Source: a virus. Taken from it: 41,939 nt of DNA. The notes under the pieces were generated by a model. The model ran no database searches. It was given only the letters and a program-made list of their open reading frames with translations, and was not told the DNA's origin. Below are positions 8,041 through 16,520 of this stretch, piece after piece; the stretch's first letter is position 1; each line of letters opens with the position of its first letter. The DNA lies in the IMG/VR virus record IMGVR_UViG_3300013131_000093, positions 1 through 41,939 of that record. One strand, given 5' to 3'. A program made the position numbers and the translations under genes.

Positions 8041-10071
8041 TTATCTATGATAAACACCAAAGAAGTCAGCGTCATTAGCTCCAGAGGTAAACCACTCTGG
8101 TCCTTTATACATATCTCCTTTATTTTCTACCATATCCCTAGTATTTCCTCCCACAATATCATAGCTCATAGGTTGCAAAGATATTCTTGCTTGCCTAGCC
8201 ATCATGTTAGCTATGAGTAAAGCGCTATATCGGTCTTTTCTAAGTCTTCCCTTTTTACCATTTTGTAATTTTACTTCCGGAGTATCCCATCTGTCTCTGG
8301 CATTAGGACCCGTGCTAGTCTGAGTCATAACAATTGTGGTCAATTCGTTTTTTAGTTCTTCTATTTCTAAAATACATTCACTTAAATTATCATATATCGG
8401 AGTAAGATCAGATTCAAGTATATCTTTTCCTTCTTTATCTAGAGCTAAACCTAACGTTAAACTATCAAATCTAGGGAATAGTACTGTTTTATCTTCTAAA
8501 TCTTTTCTTAATCCATGATTAGCTTGGGCTGTCCAGTCTGCTTTAGCAAATTGTACCAATTCTAATATGTGTTGTCCCGGTTGATTATCTGTATCTTTTG
8601 ATTTATCATAATTAATTATTGGCCAAATTAATTGCTCTCCATCTTCTAGTTTAGACGGATCGTGCAAAGCTTCTTCTATTGCTACTCCTCCTCCCTGAGC
8701 ATCCAACCCTATTTTTACACACGGAAAAACTTTCATCAGATTACGTATCTTTCTAGTGCAAAACCCATAAAAATCATATTCTTTAACTAGGCCGGTTTTT
8801 TGTCTTTCTTTAAAATTGCTTCTATTAGTTGTCCAACAGTATACTACTCTAGCATGTGTTGGATGAACCTCTAAAACAACAATACTAAAGTTATCTTTCT
8901 CTGAGGCCGGGTCTATTCCAAACACATATTGTGCAGATGAGTTTCCGATTGTCTGTGCGTCAAAAATTATTGGTTTTTCATCAAAAATTATAGGGTTAGC
9001 ATCATTTACTACACAGCTTTCTATTAAACTTCTCTTAAAGAAGCCTTGACTATCTGTTACGAAACACGCTGCATATTCCATATTGTATATGCCAGTATGA
9101 ATTGTAGCTTTAGCTCTTGCTACTTGTTTATCATCCATGAATCCTTTAGGAATTAATTCATAAGGCATTCTTACTATAGAATAGTCTTTCCAATTAAACG
9201 TTTGAGGTACTTCTCCTTTAAAAATATTTTCTAGTTTTGTAGGATCTCCTTTGCTTTCTATAATAGCTTTATATCTTCTCCAATAGCTAGCAAAATGCTT
9301 AAAAGCATAGTCTGCTGTTCCAGCTATAATAGCTTGATTTCCCATTTTATAATCTAGTGCTTCTAACTGCTCATTCCATATTCCAGCTTCTGCCATTGCT
9401 TGTTTTTTAGCTTGTTCTTTAACATTCTGAATAGGACTGGCACTAACGGCGGCGAATCCAGAAACCACAGTCTCATAAATATCTGGTGATATCGATGCAA
9501 ATTCGTCTGCTATAATTATATGCGCTCTTAAACCTCTGATTTTAGATCCATCACCCATGGGAATAGCTATAACCCAGCTATCTCCTAATCTTAATGTACA
9601 ACGATCAACGTCTCTTCTTGGTCCGTCATCATTACCTGAAAATATGCTTCTTAAAACAGGGCTGGTTCTCCAGATGTTTTCCATATATTCGAAAAGAATT
9701 TTACTCTGTCTAAATGCAGCTCCAACTACAACGATTTTTGTGCCCGGCTTAAATACGCAGCGTAATATACAATATAATGACATGATAAAGCTTTTACCAA
9801 AACCACGACTAGCTATAAACATAGGGAATGACCTAATCCAAAATTCTTGTAATATTGCGATTTGAATAGGATGCAATTCGATACCGAATAATAATTTACA
9901 TGTAACACCAAAATATTTAGGATTGCAAAGCAATCTCATAAGATGCAAGTCGGGATTTTCTATATCCTCTTTGCTTCTATGAATCATTAAGTTTTGAGTA
10001 GTAGGTATTAGAGATAAGTCTCCAAGACCTAACCACGCATCTTCAAATATCTTTTTGTTGATCTTTTGCAT
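8041..10071 (-). CDS. Terminase large subunit
   Basis: A 676-residue packaging motor. The ATPase domain has a Walker A-like ASRGFGKS at 87-94 and Walker B IIIADE at 185-190, with GTKIVVVGAAFRQSK after motif Q. The RNase-H-like nuclease domain begins at FGIDPAS (384-390, catalytic Asp387), continues with a VKIGLDAQGGG segment and ends with a DRYSALLIANMMAR helix carrying the third acidic position. It drives ATP-dependent DNA packaging and cuts the concatemer. The gene overlaps the ERCC4-type nuclease gene by 29 nt, consistent with one operon. Confidence 0.92.
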   Translation of the reverse strand: MQKINKKIFEDAWLGLGDLSLIPTTQNLMIHRSKEDIENPDLHLMRLLCNPKYFGVTCKLLFGIELHPIQIAILQEFWIRSFPMFIASRGFGKSFIMSLYCILRCVFKPGTKIVVVGAAFRQSKILFEYMENIWRTSPVLRSIFSGNDDGPRRDVDRCTLRLGDSWVIAIPMGDGSKIRGLRAHIIIADEFASISPDIYETVVSGFAAVSASPIQNVKEQAKKQAMAEAGIWNEQLEALDYKMGNQAIIAGTADYAFKHFASYWRRYKAIIESKGDPTKLENIFKGEVPQTFNWKDYSIVRMPYELIPKGFMDDKQVARAKATIHTGIYNMEYAACFVTDSQGFFKRSLIESCVVNDANPIIFDEKPIIFDAQTIGNSSAQYVFGIDPASEKDNFSIVVLEVHPTHARVVYCWTTNRSNFKERQKTGLVKEYDFYGFCTRKIRNLMKVFPCVKIGLDAQGGGVAIEEALHDPSKLEDGEQLIWPIINYDKSKDTDNQPGQHILELVQFAKADWTAQANHGLRKDLEDKTVLFPRFDSLTLGLALDKEGKDILESDLTPIYDNLSECILEIEELKNELTTIVMTQTSTGPNARDRWDTPEVKLQNGKKGRLRKDRYSALLIANMMARQARISLQPMSYDIVGGNTRDMVENKGDMYKGPEWFTSGANDADFFGVYHR

Positions 10072-10531
10072 GTTTTGTATGTACTCTTTTCATAATCGAC
10101 ATGGCTGTTTTTTCTGCCCAACTAGGACAACCGCAAAAGATAACATGTATACCATAATACATTTGTAACTCTACTAAATATTTTAGTATATATGCTGGTT
10201 GTATTTTAATATTCTTCCATAGTTTTTGAGGAACATCCGAGCCTATGGGGTAATTCATCAATTGATCATAATCACATTCAATCAAGATAAAAGCATACTT
10301 ATAACCAGACATTCTTTCTATTACATCTTTAAATCTTTTTTCCGTAATATTATTAGCAATTTCTGCTATGCCCTTTTTTCGCTCAATGCATAAAAGATGC
10401 TCTAATCCTTCTATAGAATAATCTCCGGTATCTAGTTTACGATTAGCTATAGAATGGTACGGAAACTCCCAAGGTTGTTGTTCTCTTGTATCTATAATAA
10501 CGGTAAATTCTGAGTTTTCTTGATTATTCAT
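10043..10531 (-). CDS. ERCC4/XPF-type nuclease domain protein
   Basis: A 162-residue stand-alone nuclease of the ERCC4 fold. Visible motifs are IIDTREQQPW (12-21, with Asp14), KLDTGDYSI (32-40, with Asp37) and CIERKK (48-53), matching the GDX-n-ERKX3D core of XPF/Mus81 nucleases. No helix-hairpin-helix or helicase part is present. Such enzymes cut branched or flap DNA; in this packaging operon it could debranch replicative DNA before packaging (inference). It overlaps both neighbours by a few bases. Confidence 0.8.
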   Translation of the reverse strand: MNNQENSEFTVIIDTREQQPWEFPYHSIANRKLDTGDYSIEGLEHLLCIERKKGIAEIANNITEKRFKDVIERMSGYKYAFILIECDYDQLMNYPIGSDVPQKLWKNIKIQPAYILKYLVELQMYYGIHVIFCGCPSWAEKTAMSIMKRVHTKHAKDQQKDI

Positions 10532-10796
10532 AATTTTTTTTATTATCTAGTAATCTTAATAACGTTCCAGCATAAATTTCTTCCATACCTTTAATGCTAT
10601 CGTGATGATATTTACACAGTGTTATACCGTTATTGATATCAAATCTTAATCCTGGATATTGTGACCAAGATTTAATATGATGAGCATTTAGTTTTTTCTT
10701 TTGTAAACATCCAGGCCACTGGCATTGATGCTTATCTCTCGTATAAACCCGTTTTCTCCATTCTTTATAAATTGGATCTTTGAAATTTCTAAACAT
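10524..10796 (-). CDS. HNH endonuclease
   Basis: A 90-residue HNH nuclease: a zinc-type pair CQWPGC, then LNAHHIKSWSQYP with the catalytic His pair, then NNGITLCKYHHD. HNH proteins next to the large terminase are frequent and in several phages are needed for packaging cleavage. An upstream TTG (10808) and ATG (10802) are in frame; the ATG at 10796 was chosen because GAGAA lies 6 nt before it. It overlaps the GDP-mannose dehydratase gene by 8 nt. Confidence 0.8.
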   Translation of the reverse strand: MFRNFKDPIYKEWRKRVYTRDKHQCQWPGCLQKKKLNAHHIKSWSQYPGLRFDINNGITLCKYHHDSIKGMEEIYAGTLLRLLDNKKNYE

Positions 10797-11781
10797 GTTC
10801 ATTCTCAATATCGAATTTTACCATTTCTTCTACTAATTGATCAAATGTATATTCTGGTTTCCATCCTAGTGTTTTTCTGATTTTAGAGCTATCACCATTA
10901 AGATAATCTACTTCTGCTGGTCTATACAGATTAGGATCGACTATAACGTAATCTTTCCAGTTTAAATTAACGATACCAAAAGCTTTCATTAAAAATTCTT
11001 CTACAGAATGTACTTCTCCTGTGGATACTATATAATCATTTGGTTTTTCAGTTTGTAGCATTAAGTACATAGCTTTTACATAGTCCTTAGCGTGACCCCA
11101 ATCTCTTTTTGCAGATAGGTTTCCTAGACTTAATTTATCTCTCGTTTTTCCATTGATTACTTGGCCTATATACTTAGTAATTTTTTTAGTTACAAAGCTT
11201 TCTCCTCTTCTTGGACTCTCATGATTAAAAAGAATACCACAAGAACCATACATATCGTATGACGATCTATAAATTCTAACCAAATTATGTGATGCTAATT
11301 TTGCTGCTCCGTACGGACTTTGCGGAAACATTTGGGTTTCTTCATTTTGGTATTTTATACCTGTGTTATTTATGCTAAAATTATATCCGAACATTTCGCT
11401 GGTGCTTGCTTGGTATAATCGTGTTGCAGGAGAGGAGACTCTGATGCTCTCTAGTATGTTTACAACACCTAGAGTATTAACATTAAGCGTAAGACTAGGC
11501 TGACTAAAAGATGTACCCACATGACTCTGTGCTGCTAAGTTATAGAATTCGTCTGGTTGATATTTCTGAATCATACAAGAGCAGGAAACAGGATCCGTTA
11601 AGTCAAATTCTTCTAATTTGAACTCGGGGACATTTAAAATATTAGATATTCTATTAGTATTTAAATTACTTGACCTCCTAACGAGGCCCACGACGGTATA
11701 ATCATGGTTTAATAAAAATTCTGCTAGGTAGGAACCATCCTGCCCAGTTACTCCTGTTACTAGTGCAACTTTTTTACTCAT
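10789..11781 (-). CDS. gmd: GDP-mannose 4,6-dehydratase
   Basis: A 330-residue short-chain dehydrogenase of the GMD type. It has the Rossmann motif GVTGQDG (10-16), NLAAQSHV (81-88), the catalytic STSEMFG (126-132) and YGAAK (157-161), and the family signature FNHESPRRGESFVTKK (185-200). It converts GDP-D-mannose to GDP-4-keto-6-deoxy-D-mannose, the precursor of fucose and rhamnose-type sugars. It lies inside the packaging operon between small-terminase-like and HNH genes, an unusual place for a sugar gene, and is near full length (family about 320-370). A second sugar-nucleotide module (GlmS/GNA1-like) is on the other strand 2.4 kb away. Confidence 0.93.
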   Translation of the reverse strand: MSKKVALVTGVTGQDGSYLAEFLLNHDYTVVGLVRRSSNLNTNRISNILNVPEFKLEEFDLTDPVSCSCMIQKYQPDEFYNLAAQSHVGTSFSQPSLTLNVNTLGVVNILESIRVSSPATRLYQASTSEMFGYNFSINNTGIKYQNEETQMFPQSPYGAAKLASHNLVRIYRSSYDMYGSCGILFNHESPRRGESFVTKKITKYIGQVINGKTRDKLSLGNLSAKRDWGHAKDYVKAMYLMLQTEKPNDYIVSTGEVHSVEEFLMKAFGIVNLNWKDYVIVDPNLYRPAEVDYLNGDSSKIRKTLGWKPEYTFDQLVEEMVKFDIENEHV

Positions 11782-12598
11782 CTTGTTCTACGCTTTCTGG
11801 TGTTAAGAAAGGTTTATCTAGTGTGCCGTCCTCGAATGTATGGTATTCAAATAGTTTCTCTTTAGCTTTGTTAGTTGCTAAATTAAGAATTTCCATTTCT
11901 CTACCTTCTTTTTCACGAATAGCTTCGTCTTCTAACATACGAATTAATCCTACCCAACTACTTTTACCATCTTCGATTCTTTTAATTCTTTGCTCTCTTG
12001 TGGCTTTTAGATCCTTGCTAATCTTTTGCTGTTCATTTAAAAGCTTAGTATACTCATTAGTATAATTAGCAATACTATTTCGTGCAAAACTTAATTGAGT
12101 TTCTAAATTTGCTAGTTTAGGAATATCTCTTTCTGTTTCTGGTTTAGCATATTGAGCGTCTACTAGTTTCTGAAGTTTTTCAGTATCTGTGATGTGTCTT
12201 TTTCTTTCTTTCATACTTCTGTTAATAAGAATGTCTATGGTGATAAATTGTTTAATCTGTAATTCTTCTGCTGGTAAAACATCTTCACGAAACTGTTTCA
12301 TCAATCCTATCCAAGTATCTTCAAAATATTTTAATTCTCCGCTTTCTTCATCAAACTGCCTGAGAATTTCTGACCAAAAAGTTTTTAGATGTAGTCTTTT
12401 AATCAGATAATCGTCTGTTTTTTTGGTATCATCAGTAACATCCAGATTATTTTCTACTATATATCTTTGTATAGGAGCTGGACTTCTATTAAGCTCCTGA
12501 GCAATAGCTTCTATGCTAATACTGCCAGCATTTTCAGTAATGAATTTTTCTTCATCGAGGCTTAGTTGTCCTCTTTTCTTAGGTGGTTGTTTTTCCAC
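11774..12598 (-). CDS. HTH plus coiled-coil protein, possible terminase small subunit
   Basis: A 274-residue protein starting with GTG (complement of 12596-12598), with GGAG about 9 nt upstream. Residues 12-48 form a helix-turn-helix (FITENAGSISIEAIAQELNR). The rest is almost entirely charged coiled coil. An N-terminal HTH with an oligomerising helical body in the operon of the large terminase fits a DNA-recognising small terminase, although it is longer than usual (about 150-200). It overlaps the sigma-like gene by 37 nt and gmd by 8 nt. A structural or regulatory DNA-binding role remains possible. Confidence 0.5.
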   Translation of the reverse strand: MEKQPPKKRGQLSLDEEKFITENAGSISIEAIAQELNRSPAPIQRYIVENNLDVTDDTKKTDDYLIKRLHLKTFWSEILRQFDEESGELKYFEDTWIGLMKQFREDVLPAEELQIKQFITIDILINRSMKERKRHITDTEKLQKLVDAQYAKPETERDIPKLANLETQLSFARNSIANYTNEYTKLLNEQQKISKDLKATREQRIKRIEDGKSSWVGLIRMLEDEAIREKEGREMEILNLATNKAKEKLFEYHTFEDGTLDKPFLTPESVEQDE

Positions 12599-13260
12599 TC
12601 TGTTGTCTCCATTAGATTAGCAATATGCTGTTGTAGTTTAACTAAATGATGTTTAGGCACTTTTGTTCCGTGTTTTATTTTTAAATAAAATTCTCTATAT
12701 TCAATACCTATATTATTATCTAAAAACTCGATAATCTCTTTGCTCTGTACCCAATTTTGAAGATCACCCTTAGCGTGACTAATATCAAAACCATTATCCA
12801 TATGACTTGGTTGCATAATATTTTTCTTAGCACTATTTCTAGTATTCCAACTAGCATATAGTTCGCATTCATTCTTGTTTAAGAACTTAGAACATTGATT
12901 AGTCGAACACTGAAAATTTTTATCAAAAAAGGGACAAGTCAAACAAGGTTTATCTGGTCTTTGATAGTTGTCTCTTTTGTAATTAAAAAGCCTGTTACGA
13001 ACATGAGTCCATAAGAAATTTTCTAAAGGTCTGCTTCTGTCGTATTTTTCTAGTCCCTCTAATGCAAAAATAGCTGCTTGCTGTTTCATATCGTCAAAAT
13101 CATGATATCCAAATTTAAATTTATGACCTAATCTCTTAGATATATTATCTAAAACGGTCAAAAACTCTTGTTCACTAACATTATTGGGTAAATTATTTTT
13201 GACTACTTTTTTCGGTTTCTTTTTCTTCACTATTTTCGGACGGATTTTCTTTTTGCTCAT
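12562..13260 (-). CDS. Sigma-70-like factor with a cysteine-rich insert
   Basis: A 232-residue protein. Residues 55-101 match sigma-70 region 2: DFDDMKQQAAIFALEGLEKYD, then a PLENFLWTHVRNRLFNYKRDNYQRP helix with the aromatic/basic -10-melting face. After this come cysteines at 106, 109, 118, 123 and 132, looking like a metal site, and an unassigned C-terminal domain in place of a clear region 4. The N-terminus is Lys-rich and probably flexible. It sits at the head of the virion block and is a good candidate for directing late transcription, as gp55 does in T4 (analogy). The start has no strong Shine-Dalgarno and lies inside the previous small gene, so coupling is likely. Confidence 0.7.
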   Translation of the reverse strand: MSKKKIRPKIVKKKKPKKVVKNNLPNNVSEQEFLTVLDNISKRLGHKFKFGYHDFDDMKQQAAIFALEGLEKYDRSRPLENFLWTHVRNRLFNYKRDNYQRPDKPCLTCPFFDKNFQCSTNQCSKFLNKNECELYASWNTRNSAKKNIMQPSHMDNGFDISHAKGDLQNWVQSKEIIEFLDNNIGIEYREFYLKIKHGTKVPKHHLVKLQQHIANLMETTEWKNNHLRKEDN

Positions 13261-13375
13261 CTAATAATTCCGCTATACTTTTTCCTTCGGGTAAATTTAA
13301 ATCACTTTCTACACTAGCTGCTGCTCCGCATGGATGAACTTCTAAGGTAGATTTGACAATATTAGCATCACTCAT
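13193..13375 (-). CDS. Small acidic protein, first gene of the minus-strand operon
   Basis: 60 residues from the ATG at 13373-13375 (MSDANIVKSTLEVHPCG...), chosen over an upstream in-frame ATG at 13408 because AAGGAG lies 6 nt before it. The C-terminal half is Glu/Ser/Lys-rich and disordered-looking. Its last 68 nt overlap the start of the sigma-like gene in another frame, so it may couple translation of that gene. It is preceded by a clear minus-strand promoter. No family is recognised. Confidence 0.65.
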   Translation of the reverse strand: MSDANIVKSTLEVHPCGAAASVESDLNLPEGKSIAELLDEQKENPSENSEEKETEKSSQK

Positions 13376-13411
13376 AAAAAACTCCTTGCACAAAGTTGTC
13401 AACCACATACT

Positions 13412-13439
13412 ATTATAGTGTTAGTACACTTTTAGTCAA
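13412..13439 (-). promoter_or_regulatory. Promoter of the minus-strand block
   Basis: On the minus strand TTGACT, 16 nt and TATAAT are followed by a leader of about 30 nt to the AAGGAG of the first gene. It is a near-consensus sigma-70 promoter, so the operon carrying the sigma-like gene can be started by host polymerase. Confidence 0.8.
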
Positions 13440-13463
13440 TTTAATTTGTTAAAGGAACACCAA

Positions 13464-13694
13464 ATGGCAACATATAAGAAATGGCTTCAGACCGAACTAG
13501 ACTTTATTAGATCAAATCAGGAACTATATAATGATGAACAACTTAGTGCTAAACTAAGCCAAATGACCGGCCAAAACATTACTACTGCTATGGTTCGCCG
13601 TCAGCGTAGAAAATTGGCCATTAAGAAAAAGAGAGGTCGCCCCAGTAAAAATAAGGTTGTGGTCTCTCCGATTCAGGATAATGTTGTTTCTTGA
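13464..13694 (+). CDS. Small basic putative DNA-binding protein
   Basis: 76 residues from the ATG at 13464 (AAAGGA 7 nt upstream); an in-frame TTG at 13446 is less likely. The body TYKKWLQTELDFIRSNQELY...DEQLSAKLSQMTGQNITTAMVRRQRR reads as a short helical homeodomain-like or HTH unit, ending in KKKRGRPSKNK, an AT-hook-like GRP core. This suggests minor-groove DNA binding. It is the first plus-strand gene, divergent from the virion operon, and could regulate the divergent promoter region (inference). Confidence 0.7.
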   Translation: MATYKKWLQTELDFIRSNQELYNDEQLSAKLSQMTGQNITTAMVRRQRRKLAIKKKRGRPSKNKVVVSPIQDNVVS

Positions 13695-13729
13695 TCTTTT
13701 ATTGTTGTGCAGCATAAAGGTCTAGTGGT

Positions 13730-13770
13730 GGGGGATTTCAGGGTAAAATTTGGAATCCCTCATCTTTTTT
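13730..13770 (+). terminator. Intrinsic terminator
   Basis: GGGATT at 13732-13737 pairs with AATCCC at 13754-13759, followed by T6 at 13765-13770. It ends the transcript of the small AT-hook-like gene, just ahead of the exported-protein gene. Confidence 0.7.
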
Positions 13771-13788
13771 AACCAGGAGATTAATCTA

Positions 13789-14076
13789 ATGAAATTGTTT
13801 AGTTGTATGTTGGTTTTGTTTATGGTCATGATGGTGGGAAATAATAGTTATGCTTGTGAGTGGGTAAGGGCTCGACCAATTCAGACAGTAGTGGTATATG
13901 CTTATCCACCTTCGGTATACAATGTTTATCCCGTTTATATTGCTCCTCAGCCTCAACCAGTAGTAACCTATGAAACGGTTTTGGTTCCTGTGGTGCAGCA
14001 AGGGGTACAGTGGGTTTGGCCAAATTATTATCAGGTACAGCCGGTATATATTAGACCAACATTAATAAGGTACTAA
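13789..14076 (+). CDS. Small secreted Tyr/Pro/Val-rich protein
   Basis: 95 residues from the ATG at 13789 with CAGGAGA 8 nt upstream. It has a signal peptide (MKLFSCMLVLFMVMMVGNNSYA, cleavage probably after SYA at about 22), then a mature part of repeated V-Y-P-V-Y-I/V-x-P motifs. There are no catalytic motifs. Proteins of this style are frequent in the secretomes of some aquatic bacteria including Planctomycetes (recalled, not checked). It stands alone between two terminators. In a phage it could be an envelope-modifying or superinfection factor, but no function is assigned. Confidence 0.7.
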   Translation: MKLFSCMLVLFMVMMVGNNSYACEWVRARPIQTVVVYAYPPSVYNVYPVYIAPQPQPVVTYETVLVPVVQQGVQWVWPNYYQVQPVYIRPTLIRY

Positions 14077-14106
14077 GCTAATTATATAGTATAGGCCACA
14101 AAGAGA

Positions 14107-14133
14107 GACAGGCAGAGATGCTTGTCTTTTTTT
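14107..14133 (+). terminator. Intrinsic terminator
   Basis: GACAGGC (14107-14113) pairs with GCTTGTC (14120-14126, one G-U), followed by T7. Its 3' arm and T-run overlap the -35 region of the glmS promoter, a compact terminator/promoter fusion. Confidence 0.85.
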
Positions 14134-14150
14134 GTATAATTTGGTATAAT
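14122..14150 (+). promoter_or_regulatory. Promoter of glmS
   Basis: TTGTCT (14122-14127), 17 nt, TATAAT (14145-14150). A second TATAAT lies at 14135-14140. The glmS Shine-Dalgarno AAGGAG follows at 14161. Confidence 0.7.
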
Positions 14151-14172
14151 AATGTATATAAAGGAGAATTTT

Positions 14173-15999
14173 ATGTGTGGTATAATGGGTTACAAGGGAA
14201 ACAAGAAGTGTTTGCCAATTATATTAGATGGACTTAAACGACTAGAATATAGAGGATATGATAGTGCTGGAGTATCCTATATAATAGGCAATAAATTAAT
14301 TACATTTAAAAGTCCTGGATGTGTTAATGAGTTAATTAATAATTGGATAGATTTTGATATGCCAAGTAATATTGGTATAGGTCATACTAGATGGGCAACA
14401 CACGGTCAACCATCTCAAAGAAACGCTCACCCTCATACTACTAGCGACGATAGATTAAGCATCGTTCATAATGGAATTGTAGAAAATTATGTAGCATTAC
14501 AAAAAGAATTAATAGATAAAGGTTACTTATTTGTTTCGGAAACAGATACAGAAGTTTTATTATATTTAATATACGATTATTTAGTAATAGAAAATTTACC
14601 ATTATTTGAAGCTGTTAAATTTGCTCTAGAAAGAGTTGTTGGGGCGTATGCTATATGCGTCATAGATAAAAAAGATCCAGAAAATATAGTAGCTGCTAGA
14701 AAAGGAAGTCCTCTTGTTGTAGGTTTGGGCGAACCGGGAGAATTTTATGTTGCTAGTGATCAATTAGCTTTAGTAGGATATACAAATGATATTGTTGTAT
14801 TAGAAGATAATGTTGTTGTGGAACTAAAAGATCAATTAACTTGCTATGATATGAGAAATAAAAAAATATCTCAATGCAATATATCTAAACTATATAATCA
14901 AATATACAATATTGAAAAAAATGGATACGATCATTTTATGATCAAAGAAATATATGAACAGCCTAGAGTTGTAGCAGACTGTTTGAGTGGTAGGATTGAT
15001 GGTTATAGGATAAAACTTGGAGGTTTATTTGGTTATGAAAATATCTTAAGTACTGCGGATCATATTACTATACTTGCATGTGGATCATCGTGGCACGCTG
15101 GATTAATAGCAAAATATTATTTTGAAGAATTTTGTGGAATAAAAACTAGCGTGGAATATGCTAGTGAATTTAGATATAGAAAACCAGTTATTAATGAAGA
15201 CGATATTGTAATAGCTATATCACAAAGTGGCGAAACAGCTGATACTATTAATGCTGCAAATTTAGCAAAATCCAAAGGGGCTATTGTTATTGGAGTTTGT
15301 AATGTAGCAGATTCTTCGTTAGTTAGATTAACAGAGTGCGGAGTATATTGTAGGGCTGGCGCAGAGATAGGGGTGGCCAGTACAAAAGCTTTTATGTCTC
15401 AAGTAATAGTATTATTATTAATAGCACTATGGATAGAACAATATAGAGACTCTAGAATGTTAATAGATTATAGACAAGCTATTATAGATGATTTAAAAAA
15501 ATTACCAATAGTATTAGAAGAAGTATTAAAGTTAAATAAAAATATAAGAAAACTTGGTGCTAAGTTCCATAAATCTAAAAATTGCATTTATCTAGGAAGA
15601 GAATATAATTTTCCTGTAGCCTTAGAAGGAGCATTAAAATTAAAAGAAATATCTTATATTCATGCTGAAGGATATCCTGCTGCCGAAATGAAACATGGTC
15701 CTATAGCTTTAATAGATAAAAATATGCCGGTAATTGTTGTGTCTAACAACAAAAAACAATATAGTAAAATTGCAAATAATATCAAAGAGATACAAGCTAG
15801 GAGCGGAGAAGTTATAGAGGTTTATGCAGAAGATAGGTTTTCTGGTGATTATGGATTAAAAGTTCCTAGTGTGGTTGATCCCGTAAGTCCTTTGATATCT
15901 AGTATGGTATTACAATTATTTGCATATTATTGTGCTATTTTGAGTGGTCACGATGTTGATAAACCAAGAAACCTAGCCAAAAGCGTAACTGTAGAATAA
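14173..15999 (+). CDS. glmS: Glutamine--fructose-6-phosphate aminotransferase (isomerising)
   Basis: 608 residues. The start is the ATG at 14173 so that Cys2 becomes the N-terminal nucleophile; AAGGAG is 6 nt upstream. The N-terminal Ntn amidotransferase domain shows CGIMGY, YRGYDSAG, HTRWATHG (71-78) and HNGIVEN (99-105). Two SIS sugar-isomerase domains follow (ILACGSSWHAG, AISQSGETADT, EGALKLKEISYIHAEGYPAAEMKHGP), and it ends with LAKSVTVE as full-length GlmS does. It makes glucosamine-6-phosphate from fructose-6-phosphate and glutamine. It overlaps the acetyltransferase gene by 1 nt. Codons are AT-rich like the late genes. A complete GlmS is unusual in a phage. Confidence 0.97.
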   Translation: MCGIMGYKGNKKCLPIILDGLKRLEYRGYDSAGVSYIIGNKLITFKSPGCVNELINNWIDFDMPSNIGIGHTRWATHGQPSQRNAHPHTTSDDRLSIVHNGIVENYVALQKELIDKGYLFVSETDTEVLLYLIYDYLVIENLPLFEAVKFALERVVGAYAICVIDKKDPENIVAARKGSPLVVGLGEPGEFYVASDQLALVGYTNDIVVLEDNVVVELKDQLTCYDMRNKKISQCNISKLYNQIYNIEKNGYDHFMIKEIYEQPRVVADCLSGRIDGYRIKLGGLFGYENILSTADHITILACGSSWHAGLIAKYYFEEFCGIKTSVEYASEFRYRKPVINEDDIVIAISQSGETADTINAANLAKSKGAIVIGVCNVADSSLVRLTECGVYCRAGAEIGVASTKAFMSQVIVLLLIALWIEQYRDSRMLIDYRQAIIDDLKKLPIVLEEVLKLNKNIRKLGAKFHKSKNCIYLGREYNFPVALEGALKLKEISYIHAEGYPAAEMKHGPIALIDKNMPVIVVSNNKKQYSKIANNIKEIQARSGEVIEVYAEDRFSGDYGLKVPSVVDPVSPLISSMVLQLFAYYCAILSGHDVDKPRNLAKSVTVE

Positions 16000-16439
16000 T
16001 GTTTTATATTAGACCCATATCTATATATGATAATTTAAATGAATATATGAGGTGTGTGGAGGATCTAAACGGTTCTGATGTTAGTGTCAGCAATGAACAA
16101 GAAATGAGGGGATGGTTATTTTCTAGACCAGACAATATTGTAACATATGTATGTGTTTATAATAGAAAAATAGTTGCTACGGCTACTTGTTTGTTTGAAA
16201 GAAAACTAAGATACAATCAGTTGTGCTGTCATTTGGAGGATGTGGGAGTTGTGCAAGAGTGTCGTTCTATGGGTTTGGGGCGATTGATAGTTAACTATTG
16301 TGTGGGCGAAGCAAAATTTAGAGGATGCTATAAGATAAAGCTTCATTGTAGCGATAAGCTTCTTGGTTTCTATGAGCATCTAGGTTTTGTAAAAATTAAT
16401 AATGGAATGGAAAAAAATATCAATAAACTGGCCAATTAG
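15999..16439 (+). CDS. GNAT acetyltransferase, GNA1-like (glucosamine-6-phosphate N-acetyltransferase)
   Basis: A 146-residue GNAT protein. The core CHLEDVGVVQECRSMGLGRLIV (78-98) has the acetyl-CoA pyrophosphate loop RSMGLG, followed by GCYKIKLHCSDKLLGFYEHLGF (109-130). The H-x-E-D-V-x-V, GCYK and C-S-x-x-x-x-x-FYE-x-x-GF spacing is what I recall of GNA1, the eukaryotic-type enzyme that makes GlcNAc-6-P. It is 1-nt coupled to glmS, whose product would be its substrate, which supports the assignment. Bacteria normally use GlmM/GlmU in another order, so this route is notable. Confidence 0.75.
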   Translation: MFYIRPISIYDNLNEYMRCVEDLNGSDVSVSNEQEMRGWLFSRPDNIVTYVCVYNRKIVATATCLFERKLRYNQLCCHLEDVGVVQECRSMGLGRLIVNYCVGEAKFRGCYKIKLHCSDKLLGFYEHLGFVKINNGMEKNINKLAN

Positions 16440-16520
16440 TTTATGGTGTCCCTACTTCTTTTAGACCACCCCCGGTTTTTATGGAAAAAAGTGGCAGTCC
16501 TTTAGAAAATGAAAAAACCC

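Noticed and set aside
13786-14023. Two minus-strand frames antisense to the secreted Tyr/Pro-rich protein
   Set aside because: The plus frame has a signal peptide and CAGGAGA site; the antisense frames have neither and reflect its biased codons.
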